From Flavihumibacter sp. UBA7668 (lineage in GTDB: Bacteria; Bacteroidota; Bacteroidia; Chitinophagales; Chitinophagaceae), in assembly GCF_002483205.1 (NCBI RefSeq), contig NZ_DLHM01000007.1, positions 1,133,330 through 1,197,329 on the forward strand: 64,000 nt of DNA, written 5' to 3'. Both the position numbers and the translations under genes were made by a program. The notes below the pieces were generated by a model. That model saw nothing but the letters and a program-made list of their open reading frames with translations. It made no database searches and was not told the DNA's origin. Shown here piece by piece: positions 8,376 through 16,053 of the stretch. Numbering within the stretch: position 1 is the stretch's first letter; the number at the start of each line of letters is the position of its first letter.

Positions 8376-9847
8376 TTGGAAGCTTGCTTTTGTTGTTTCA
8401 TGGAGATCACATCATCCATTTGCTGGTAAGTCAGTTTTTTTGCGATAATTCTTTTCTGCTCATCAAGCAGGTAGAGTACGGGCGTTTGGTATACATCATA
8501 GAGCTGGCGATAATTGGGTTTGCCTGCATCCCGTTCTTCTTTTTTCTGCTCTTCTGTCTGGTATACATGGATCCAATCATTCAGTTTATTTTCCTTAATG
8601 AATTTGGTCCAGTTGTCTTTGCCGCCTTCGGTCATAACACCATAAATCCGGATGCCCTGACTTTTCCATTTAGCCTGGTACATAGAATCGAGTTTGGGTA
8701 CCAATTCCTTACAATGTCCACAGGTTGGATCCCAGAAACAGATGACGGTGTAGGTAGCTTTCACTTCATAGAGCGGGCGCATTTTTCCATTGGAGTCTAC
8801 CAGGGGAAGATCCCATGCCGGATTTCCGATCAGGTTAGCCATCAGGGAATAGGCCCGGTCTGTCATATGTTTGCGGTATTTTTCTGTAAACCAGTCCACA
8901 TCCGGTTTTTCATTAATGTATTTTTCAAAAAGGTGTACAAATACAGCATCCTGTCCCATGTATTCAGGTTGAATATATTTCTGTACAAAATGAGTCAGCA
9001 GATACCGGTACATATCCTTACTGCTTCTTGCATAGAGCAGCATATGATCAATTTCTTTTTTAATGGAATCAGCATCGGGTGCAACAAGGTTACGGAAATA
9101 ACGATCCAGCCGGCCTTCAAAAAAGGGGGTTCGAACCAGGCGTTCATCACTGAAACTGATATTATCCCAATAATGATCTTTGAAATAAGCATAGGCCCAG
9201 GCAGTGTCATATATGCCCTTGGGATGCTGTGCAGCAGGCGGGATAACCGGTTCCTGCAGAGCCGCAAACAAAGCACTCAGAAAATTATCCGGTGCTTTGT
9301 CGATATAATCTCCCCTGTATTGCTGAATGGCGGCATTGAGCTGTCCAATCTGTTGCTGTAGGGCCAGCGAATCTTTTTTATTTGGCGCGTTTGCCAGTTG
9401 TTTTTGCAACGCAAAGATTTCTTTACCCCTGGTTTGGATAAATCCGGTATAGTTAAGAAAGGCAGTATTGTCGCTGCTTCCGGTAAATTTAACATCGTGT
9501 AAACGGGCGGTATCTGCCTGTACGGAGAAGCGCTGTTCCTTATCTACCAGTAGTTCAAATAAAAATTCTTTTTTTGGAGAAACCATGATATAAATCCCGC
9601 CAGGCAATGTTTTTGCGCCTTTGAACAAAGCGGTTCCATTGGCCTGAACCAATGCAGAATCAGCCAGGGCCTTGGTTTTGCCGTAATGATAGGCGAGGTA
9701 GAGGTATTGATTCTGGTAGGCATTCAGGGATACTCTGATTTCATATCCGGGTGCCGAACCTTGTGCCAGGGAATTGGCTGAACTCCCCAGTATCAGGGAG
9801 CAAAGTCCCAAAGCAATATAGAGATTCGAGTTTTTCATTGGTTTCAT
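8372..9847 (-). CDS. TlpA-like thiol-disulfide oxidoreductase (DUF4369/DUF5106)
   Basis: Exported protein of about 490 residues. An N-terminal signal (IALGLCSLILGSSANSLAQ) is followed by a DUF4369-like beta domain (residues 35-130), a helical DUF5106-like middle, and a C-terminal thioredoxin fold with the redox motif CGHC in CFWDPTCGHCKELVPKLDSMY and the cis-Pro strand QTPVLYLLD. It probably reduces or isomerises disulfides in the periplasm, in step with the SurA-like PPIase encoded by the overlapping next gene. Start codons at 9847 and 9838 are both ATG; a GTG at 9862 is less likely. The domain names are from memory of the family. Confidence 0.85.
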   Translation of the reverse strand: MKPMKNSNLYIALGLCSLILGSSANSLAQGSAPGYEIRVSLNAYQNQYLYLAYHYGKTKALADSALVQANGTALFKGAKTLPGGIYIMVSPKKEFLFELLVDKEQRFSVQADTARLHDVKFTGSSDNTAFLNYTGFIQTRGKEIFALQKQLANAPNKKDSLALQQQIGQLNAAIQQYRGDYIDKAPDNFLSALFAALQEPVIPPAAQHPKGIYDTAWAYAYFKDHYWDNISFSDERLVRTPFFEGRLDRYFRNLVAPDADSIKKEIDHMLLYARSSKDMYRYLLTHFVQKYIQPEYMGQDAVFVHLFEKYINEKPDVDWFTEKYRKHMTDRAYSLMANLIGNPAWDLPLVDSNGKMRPLYEVKATYTVICFWDPTCGHCKELVPKLDSMYQAKWKSQGIRIYGVMTEGGKDNWTKFIKENKLNDWIHVYQTEEQKKEERDAGKPNYRQLYDVYQTPVLYLLDEQKRIIAKKLTYQQMDDVISMKQQKQASK

Positions 9848-9864
9848 TGATGCTAATTTCACGA

Positions 9865-9895
9865 ATTGGCCACAATAATATTGTGTTTACTTTTG
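9865..9895 (+). promoter_or_regulatory. Candidate promoter for rlmD
   Basis: ATTG (9865-9868), 19 bases, then TACTTTTG (9888-9895), a full TAnnTTTG match. The ATG follows only 4 bases after the box, so the transcript would begin at or next to the start codon. Confidence 0.6.
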
Positions 9896-9899
9896 CCGC

Positions 9900-11303
9900 A
9901 TGCGTAAAAAGAACGTACGACTTGAAAAATTAACAGTTGAAGACTATGCAGCCGGCGGAAAATCACTGAGCCGGGTGGAGGGGAAAGTAGTATTTATAGA
10001 AGGAGCAGTTCCGGGTGATGTGGTGGATGTTCGCCTGAGTAAGAATAAAAAGGATTGGGCTGAAGGACGGGTTGACCGCTTTCACAGCTTTTCAAAAGAC
10101 AGGGTAGACCCCTTTTGTGAACATTTCGGTATCTGCGGAGGGTGTAAATGGCAGATGCTGCCATATGAAAAACAATTAGTATATAAGCAACAGGAGGTTG
10201 AGCAGCAGCTTCGGCGCATAGGAAAAGTCGAAATTCCCGTGATTTTACCCATTTTAGGCTGTGATCAAACCCGGTATTATCGGAATAAGCTGGAATTTAC
10301 TGCCAGTAACAGAAGATACCTGAGTGCTGAGGAAATTCAGACAAGTGGAGAAATCCTACCTGAAAATGCGCTGGGTTTCCATGTGCCGAGACTTTTCGAT
10401 AAGGTGATTGATATAAAAAACTGTCACCTAATGGCTGAGCCAACCAATGCAATCAAGAATACGATCCGCGCGTATGCTGCAGCCCATCAGCTCGATTATT
10501 ATGATATCCGGGAGCACAAAGGCTTTTTACGTACCCTCTTAATCAGGGTATTATCAACCGGAGAGGTGATGGTGAATCTGGTATTTGGGAAAGAGGACAA
10601 GAAGGCCAGAATTGCCTTATTGGATCATTTGCTGGCGAAAGTGCCTGGTATTACGACACTGCTTTATACGATCAATGCGAAGTTTAATGATAGCTTGAAC
10701 GATCAGGAACCAATAGTTTATTTTGGTAAAGGCTATGCAATGGAGCAACTGGAAAATTTTCAGTTCAAGATAAGTCCGAAATCATTTTTTCAAACCAATA
10801 CCCGTCAGGGAGAGCGACTGTACCAGGTAACCCGGGATTTTGCTGAACTAAGCGGGAAAGAAACTGTTTATGACCTGTACTGCGGAACTGGAAGTATCGG
10901 GATCTTCCTGAGCGGACAGGCTGCAAAACTGGTAGGGGTGGAGGTGATTGAAGATGCTATCGCGGATGCAAAGGAAAATGCAGCCATAAATAATATTACG
11001 CATGCTGATTTTTTTGCCGGAGATGTCGTTGATATTTGCGATGATGCATTTTTTACCGAGCATGGCCAGCCGGATGTGATTATAACCGATCCTCCCCGAG
11101 CAGGTATGCATGAAAAGCTGGTGCAGAAAATTCTTGAGATAGGTGCGCCTACAGTGGTATATGTCAGCTGTAACCCATCCACCCAGGCCCGCGATCTAAG
11201 CCTGCTGGATCCAGGATATATAGTAACAAAAGTGCAGCCGGTGGATATGTTTCCGCATACCCACCATATTGAGAATGTTGTACAATTAAAAAAGAGGAAG
11301 TAG
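9900..11303 (+). CDS. rlmD: 23S rRNA (uracil-5-)-methyltransferase RlmD-type
   Basis: SAM-dependent enzyme of the TrmA/RlmC/RlmD group that forms m5U in RNA; RlmD modifies U1939 of 23S rRNA. An N-terminal TRAM domain (about residues 5-60) is followed by an iron-sulfur cluster motif with Cys73, Cys79 and Cys82 (CEHFGICGGC); the fourth ligand is probably the Cys in KNCHLM. The methyltransferase core has VYDLYCGTGSIGIFL, and the catalytic segment is YVSCNPSTQARDL. At 467 residues the length is normal. Because some Bacteroidota carry several paralogues, the exact target (RlmD or RlmCD) is inferred. It is the first gene of a likely run into the rhomboid genes (1-base gap). Confidence 0.85.
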   Translation: MRKKNVRLEKLTVEDYAAGGKSLSRVEGKVVFIEGAVPGDVVDVRLSKNKKDWAEGRVDRFHSFSKDRVDPFCEHFGICGGCKWQMLPYEKQLVYKQQEVEQQLRRIGKVEIPVILPILGCDQTRYYRNKLEFTASNRRYLSAEEIQTSGEILPENALGFHVPRLFDKVIDIKNCHLMAEPTNAIKNTIRAYAAAHQLDYYDIREHKGFLRTLLIRVLSTGEVMVNLVFGKEDKKARIALLDHLLAKVPGITTLLYTINAKFNDSLNDQEPIVYFGKGYAMEQLENFQFKISPKSFFQTNTRQGERLYQVTRDFAELSGKETVYDLYCGTGSIGIFLSGQAAKLVGVEVIEDAIADAKENAAINNITHADFFAGDVVDICDDAFFTEHGQPDVIITDPPRAGMHEKLVQKILEIGAPTVVYVSCNPSTQARDLSLLDPGYIVTKVQPVDMFPHTHHIENVVQLKKRK

Positions 11304-11304
11304 T

Positions 11305-11901
11305 ATGAGGCAATTATCACCGATAGTTAAGAATTTAATTATAGCCAATGTACTGGTCTTTTTTGCCCAGTATCTGTTTAAAAACCAGGATTTCCTGATT
11401 GAGAGATATGGAGCCCTTTTCCCACTTGGTTCGCCCTTTTTCAAAATCTGGCAGTTGGTTACCTATATGTTCCTGCATGGTAGCATTATGCATATTTTCT
11501 TCAATATGTTTTCGCTGTTTTTTTTCGGACCAATCCTGGAGAACCTGTGGGGTGCTAAACGATTCTTCAATTTTTACATTATTTGTGGAATAGCAGCAGG
11601 CGTTGCGCAGTTATTCATTGATCCAAATTTTAACATGGCCGTTGGCGCATCCGGTGCCATTATGGGAATAATGGCTGCCTTTGCCTATCTCTTTCCAAAT
11701 ACGGAATTAATGCTAATGTTTATTCCGGTTCCCATCAAGGCTAAATACCTGATTCCGGGTTTCATGGCGCTGGATCTTTTTGGTGCATTTGCCAGGGTTG
11801 ATGGGGATAATGTAGCCCATTGGGCCCACCTGGGTGGTGCGCTTGCCGGGTTTATTTTAGTCCTGATCTGGAACAAAACCAATCGTAATACGTTTTATTA
11901 A
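11305..11901 (+). CDS. Rhomboid family intramembrane serine protease (active-site intact)
   Basis: Polytopic inner-membrane protease of 198 residues that cuts within transmembrane segments. The catalytic serine is in VGASGAIMGIMAAF and the catalytic histidine in VAHWAHLGGALAGF. The L1-loop/TM2 motif is present as FLHGSIMHIFFNMFSLFFFG. About six hydrophobic helices can be seen. It starts one base after the rlmD stop codon and is followed after 13 bases by a second rhomboid gene that seems to lack both catalytic residues, so the two products may work as a pair. Substrates unknown. Confidence 0.88.
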   Translation: MRQLSPIVKNLIIANVLVFFAQYLFKNQDFLIERYGALFPLGSPFFKIWQLVTYMFLHGSIMHIFFNMFSLFFFGPILENLWGAKRFFNFYIICGIAAGVAQLFIDPNFNMAVGASGAIMGIMAAFAYLFPNTELMLMFIPVPIKAKYLIPGFMALDLFGAFARVDGDNVAHWAHLGGALAGFILVLIWNKTNRNTFY

Positions 11902-11914
11902 GTAGTAATAACCT

Positions 11915-12841
11915 ATGAATTTGCAGGAACAAAGAAGCGGCAGAAAAATACTGCTTGGTGCTGATGGAAACGCCCTCGTTAACCTCGTGGTAGTGAACGC
12001 AGTCCTGTTTGTATTGCTCAAATTTATATATGTAATCTACCAGTTGAGCCATATGAATATGGCCTCATATGGTCCTACAGTGGTTGACTGGTTTACGCTG
12101 CCGGTCACCATAGATAAATTGGCAACCAGACCCTGGACGCTGGTAACCTATATGTTTACGCATCTTGATGTACTGCATGTGCTGGCAAATATGCTCTGGC
12201 TCTGGATGTTCGGCTATATTCTTCAGGACCTGACGGGCAACCGCAAATTGGTTCCAATTTATCTGCTGGGAGGATTTGCCGGTGCTTTTGTTTTTATAGT
12301 TACCTATTTGTTGATGCCGCATACCAATGCATTGACTTCTCCAACCGCATTCATAGGCGCAAATGCGTCTATCCTTGCAGTTGCGGTTGCAACCACTGCG
12401 GTTGCACCCGATTACAGAATTTTCCCTATGATTAATGGAGGGATTCCGCTCTGGATTATCACCGCCGTTTACATCATTGTAAATTTTGCCGGAATGCCAG
12501 TTTCCAATGCGCACCATTACCTGGCACAGATCGCTGGCGGAGTAACCGGTTTCCTGTTTATTTATCAGATGAGAAGGGGGCGTGACTGGAGCAGTTGGAT
12601 CAATCGCTTTTTCGACTGGGTGGAAAATCTGTTCAATCCGGATAAACCCGCATTGAAAAAGAAAAAGAAGGATAATTTTTTTTATAAAGTAAGCGGACAG
12701 GCGCCATTTAAAAAATATCCGCATATTACGCAGCAGCGAATCGACCAAATCCTGGATAAAATTAATCAGGAAGGGTATCATATGCTGACCGACGAAGAAA
12801 AAGATATTCTTAAAAGGGCAGCAAACGAAGAGGAATTGTAA
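11915..12841 (+). CDS. Rhomboid-like protein, probably catalytically inactive
   Basis: A 308-residue rhomboid-fold membrane protein. The motif TYMFTHLDVLHVLANMLWLWMFG and the helix pattern place it in the family. Where its neighbour reads GASG this one reads GANAS (Asn150 in the catalytic serine position). Where the neighbour reads AHLGGALAGF this one reads AQIAGGVTGF (Gln205 in the catalytic histidine position). Ser152 is two residues away and could only act if the helix register shifted. The C-terminal 80 residues are soluble, basic, then helical (QRIDQILDKINQEGYHMLTD), like a domain found at the end of Bacteroidota rhomboids. It may be a pseudoprotease that binds or escorts substrates. It shares an operon with an intact rhomboid. 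Confidence 0.8.
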   Translation: MNLQEQRSGRKILLGADGNALVNLVVVNAVLFVLLKFIYVIYQLSHMNMASYGPTVVDWFTLPVTIDKLATRPWTLVTYMFTHLDVLHVLANMLWLWMFGYILQDLTGNRKLVPIYLLGGFAGAFVFIVTYLLMPHTNALTSPTAFIGANASILAVAVATTAVAPDYRIFPMINGGIPLWIITAVYIIVNFAGMPVSNAHHYLAQIAGGVTGFLFIYQMRRGRDWSSWINRFFDWVENLFNPDKPALKKKKKDNFFYKVSGQAPFKKYPHITQQRIDQILDKINQEGYHMLTDEEKDILKRAANEEEL

Positions 12842-12849
12842 TTTAGGAG

Positions 12850-14004
12850 ATGCCATTCACCCTGCGCAGTTTCTCAAAAAAAATCGGCATCTTCCTTACC
12901 ATCGGGGTTTCCATACTCTATGGGATGGCTTGCCTGGCCTGGTATTTTCCTCCGGGAAAATACTGGTATATCGCATTATTGGGTGTCGGTTATGCCTTTC
13001 TGTTAGTTTCCTTGCTTGGCCTCCTGATATTCTGGATCTTTGCTCGCAGCAAATGGCTCTTTCTCCCTTTATTGGTTCTGATTGCCAGCTGGAAATCAAT
13101 TCATGTTTTTTTCGCGTTTCATCCAATGGCAAGTACCACTATTACCAAACCGGAGGGTAGTTTCCGGGTAATGCAATGGAATGTGGAACGATTCGGTCAG
13201 ATGCGACCACCCAACAGAGAAAACAGAGTAAAACGCAAACAGATTTTCTCCTATATCCGGATTCAGGATCCCGATATTCTATGCTTACAGGAGTTTTTTG
13301 AATCGAATGATCCGAAACGATTCGCTGAAAATATCCCCTATTTCAGGGACAGTCTTGGCTTTCGCTATTTCTATTATGCAATGGACCACCGAAGACCTGA
13401 TACTGCTTATGAACATGGAATAGCTATTTTCTCCAAATTTCCGATAAAGAAAACACATAGGGGACGATTTACCGGACCCAAGGAGAAGAAAGCCAATGAA
13501 AGTTATATTTACATTGATCTCGAAATTAATGGTCACATGATCAGGGTGCTGACCACCCATTTACAATCTCTGTTGTTTACAGGAAAAGAATTCAAAAGTC
13601 TGGAAGACATTAAAAAAGGAGACGATAGTACCCTCACCAAATCGGTAAGTATTTTTCGGAAATTCAAGCAGGCATATGGATTTCGGAAAGAGCAGGCTGA
13701 TAAGGTACGTGCAGAGCTTGATAAAAGTCCTTATCCTGCCATCGTAACCGGTGATTTTAATGACCTGCCTCATTCTTATGTGTATAAAACCGTAAAAGGC
13801 AATTTTCAGGATGTATTTACCCTGAAAGGTTTTGGTGTAGGCCGTACCTTTTCCTCCATTTCACCTACCTTACGAATAGATTATACGCTGGTTGATCCGG
13901 CATTTGAAGTGATTCAGTGCAGGAATCCGCACCCACAGTTATCGGATCATTTCCCTGTAATTACGGACCTTCGACTTCCGAACCGTACCGGTGTCTCAAA
14001 GTAA
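12850..14004 (+). CDS. Endonuclease/exonuclease/phosphatase family protein, membrane-anchored
   Basis: The first 100 residues hold about three hydrophobic helices. The rest is an EEP (DNase I-like) domain with MQWNVERFG, the catalytic-metal motif DILCLQEFF, VTGDFNDLPHSY and the terminal LSDHFPVITDL that carries the catalytic Asp-His. The family includes nucleases, inositol-phosphate phosphatases and sphingomyelinases; the substrate is not readable here, and the anchor suggests the domain faces the periplasm. It follows the rhomboid pair after 8 bases and is probably in the same transcript. Confidence 0.82.
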   Translation: MPFTLRSFSKKIGIFLTIGVSILYGMACLAWYFPPGKYWYIALLGVGYAFLLVSLLGLLIFWIFARSKWLFLPLLVLIASWKSIHVFFAFHPMASTTITKPEGSFRVMQWNVERFGQMRPPNRENRVKRKQIFSYIRIQDPDILCLQEFFESNDPKRFAENIPYFRDSLGFRYFYYAMDHRRPDTAYEHGIAIFSKFPIKKTHRGRFTGPKEKKANESYIYIDLEINGHMIRVLTTHLQSLLFTGKEFKSLEDIKKGDDSTLTKSVSIFRKFKQAYGFRKEQADKVRAELDKSPYPAIVTGDFNDLPHSYVYKTVKGNFQDVFTLKGFGVGRTFSSISPTLRIDYTLVDPAFEVIQCRNPHPQLSDHFPVITDLRLPNRTGVSK

Positions 14005-14052
14005 AATATTTCCCAATATATAATCTTTATCCAATAAAGGACGTTATCCCTT

Positions 14053-14060
14053 TATTTTTG
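14053..14060 (+). promoter_or_regulatory. Candidate -7 box for cysS
   Basis: TATTTTTG matches TAnnTTTG and ends 18 bases before the cysS ATG. A -33 box at correct spacing is not clear (TTTA at 14026-14029 is 23 bases away). Confidence 0.45.
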
Positions 14061-14078
14061 CAAGCAATCCACTAAATC

Positions 14079-15575
14079 ATGGCTGAACTGAAAGTTTTTA
14101 ACTCCTACACAAGACAGAAAGAAGTATTTGTACCCCTGGTACCCGGTTATGCCGGCATGTATGTGTGCGGACCAACGGTTAGCGGTGAAAGTCACCTTGG
14201 TCATGCCCGCCCTTACATCACTTTCGATGTACTGAACCGTTATCTTGTTCATCTGGGATATAAAGTTCGGTATGTCCGGAATATTACTGATGCCGGTCAT
14301 TTTGAAGAAGAAGGCAGGGAAGCCGAGGACAAAATTTCTACCAAGGCCCAGATCGAAAAACTGGAGCCGATGGAACTGGTTACCAAATACACCAATCTCT
14401 TCCATTGGGCGATGAAACAGTTCAATACCCTGGATCCTTCCATTGAACCAACTGCAACCGGTCATATTGTGGAGCAGATTGAAATGATCAAAAAAATAAT
14501 GGAAGAAGGCTATGCCTATGAAAAGAATGGCTCGGTATACTTCGATGTAAAAAAATATGCTGAAAACTATCCTTATGGCAAGTTAAGCGGCCGGGTTATG
14601 GAAGACTTGCTGGAAACCACCCGCGAGCTGGAAGGTCAGGAGGAAAAGAAGAATAAGCAGGATTTCGCACTTTGGAAAGCTGCACCTCCAGAACATATTA
14701 TGCGATGGGCAAGTCCATGGGGCGAAGGTTTCCCTGGCTGGCATATTGAGTGTTCTGCCATGGCAACCAAATACCTGGGCAAAGAATTCGATATTCACGG
14801 CGGAGGGATGGACCTTCAGTTTCCACATCATGAGAGTGAAATAGCCCAAAGCACCATCTGCAATAAACATGTACCTGCCCGTTACTGGATGCATAATAAT
14901 ATGATCACGATTAACGGCCGAAAAATGGGTAAGAGCTACAATAATGTGATAAAACTGACGGAGCTTTTCAGCGGCAATCATCCCTTGTTGGAACAGGCGT
15001 ATCATCCAATGACGGTACGTTTCTTTATCCTGCAAACCCATTACAGAAGCACCCTGGATTTTGGAAATGAAGCCCTGCAGGCTGCACAAAAAGGCATGCG
15101 CAGGTTATGGGATGCTTACCAGGTATTAAAAGGCTTCACCATTGGTGGAGCAGCAGCCGGAGATGCAGAACTGGAGGCCAAATCAAATACCCTTGTAGAT
15201 GAATTTGACGCGTTCATGAACGATGATATCAATACTGCCAAAGTGCTGGCCAATATGTTTGAACTGGTTCCGGTGATCAATGGTATCAAGGATGGTCATA
15301 TAAGCGCCGATGCACTTTCAAGAGGTACTATTGAAAAAATGCAAACAGCCTTTAAAGTATATCTGGAAGATATTTTCGGCCTGCAGGACGAACAGGCTGC
15401 TGCGGCTGATAATGGAAAACTGGATGGAGTGTTGCAACTATTAGTGGATATTCGCAAAGAAGCGAAATCGAAAAAGGATTTTGCCACATCTGATAAAATT
15501 CGCAATCAGTTGCAGGAATTAGGTATCTTACTGAAAGATGAAAAGGACGGCGGTGTGAGTATCAGTTTTGCCTAA
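14079..15575 (+). CDS. cysS: Cysteine--tRNA ligase
   Basis: Class I aminoacyl-tRNA synthetase that charges tRNA-Cys. The zinc and HIGH regions are seen as YVCGPTVSGESHLGHARPYI. The zinc site continues with GWHIECSAMA and GGGMDLQFPHHESE. The KMSKS loop is GRKMGKSYNN (KMGKS). The length of 498 residues is normal, ending with the short helical DALR-type domain (FATSDKIRNQLQELGILLKD). Followed after 10 bases by a small exported Dabb-domain gene. Confidence 0.95.
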   Translation: MAELKVFNSYTRQKEVFVPLVPGYAGMYVCGPTVSGESHLGHARPYITFDVLNRYLVHLGYKVRYVRNITDAGHFEEEGREAEDKISTKAQIEKLEPMELVTKYTNLFHWAMKQFNTLDPSIEPTATGHIVEQIEMIKKIMEEGYAYEKNGSVYFDVKKYAENYPYGKLSGRVMEDLLETTRELEGQEEKKNKQDFALWKAAPPEHIMRWASPWGEGFPGWHIECSAMATKYLGKEFDIHGGGMDLQFPHHESEIAQSTICNKHVPARYWMHNNMITINGRKMGKSYNNVIKLTELFSGNHPLLEQAYHPMTVRFFILQTHYRSTLDFGNEALQAAQKGMRRLWDAYQVLKGFTIGGAAAGDAELEAKSNTLVDEFDAFMNDDINTAKVLANMFELVPVINGIKDGHISADALSRGTIEKMQTAFKVYLEDIFGLQDEQAAAADNGKLDGVLQLLVDIRKEAKSKKDFATSDKIRNQLQELGILLKDEKDGGVSISFA

Positions 15576-15585
15576 TTAAACGACC

Positions 15586-15972
15586 ATGCATAAATTCTTT
15601 GTAATTGTTATCATCGGTTTCCTGATGAATACTAGCCTGAATGCACAAACGAATCAACAGCACCACAAGCAATTGCGGCATGTGGTGCTGTTCTCTTTTA
15701 AAACAACCAGCTCTGCTGAGGAAATAAAAAAAGTGGAAGAAGCGTTTCGCGCTTTACCATCACAAATCAAAGAAATCCGCGATTTTGAGTGGGGTACTAA
15801 CAATAGTCCGGAGAATCTGAACCAGGATTTTACCCATTGTTTTCTGGTCAGCTTTGCAACTGAAAAAGACAGGGAAATTTATCTGCCCCATCCTGCACAT
15901 AAAGCATTTGTAGACGAATTGAAACCACATCTTGAAAAAGTACTTGTAATTGATTACTGGGCAACCAGATAA
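15586..15972 (+). CDS. Exported Dabb-domain (stress-responsive A/B barrel) protein
   Basis: A 128-residue protein with a signal peptide (FFVIVIIGFLMNTSLNAQ) and a Dabb domain recognised by LRHVVLFSFK near residue 30 and the C-terminal HPAHKAFVDELKPHLEKVLVIDYWA. Dabb proteins form small dimeric barrels; the role here is unknown. It lies 10 bases after cysS and is followed by a hairpin that may end the transcript. Confidence 0.82.
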   Translation: MHKFFVIVIIGFLMNTSLNAQTNQQHHKQLRHVVLFSFKTTSSAEEIKKVEEAFRALPSQIKEIRDFEWGTNNSPENLNQDFTHCFLVSFATEKDREIYLPHPAHKAFVDELKPHLEKVLVIDYWATR

Positions 15973-15994
15973 ATTGAGCTTCAGGATGGTTCAG

Positions 15995-16013
15995 GATGGT
16001 CAAACCATCTTTT
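15995..16013 (+). terminator. Candidate intrinsic terminator after the cysS run
   Basis: GATGGT-CAA-ACCATC followed by TTTT: a 6-bp stem with 3-base loop and a short T-run. The stem is short and follows a 10-base direct repeat (TCAGGATGGT, 15981-16000). Confidence 0.45.
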
Positions 16014-16053
16014 CCCTGTTATTTAGGTCAACTAAATGCCCTGACGGTTGCAT

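Noticed and set aside
8384..9361. 325-codon plus-strand open frame opposite the thioredoxin-like gene
   Set aside because: Long but antisense to a protein with signal peptide, CGHC motif and coupled neighbour; its translation is rich in Phe and Ile without domain pattern.
9848..9862. GTG start for the TlpA-like protein
   Set aside because: Two ATG codons follow directly (9847, 9838) and give a better signal peptide start.
12065..12856. 263-codon minus-strand open frame opposite the second rhomboid
   Set aside because: The plus-strand frame shows a rhomboid fold; the antisense product has no recognisable motif.
16048..16053. TTG start for the GH78 enzyme
   Set aside because: The ATG two codons later gives the signal peptide; the TTG adds nothing recognisable.
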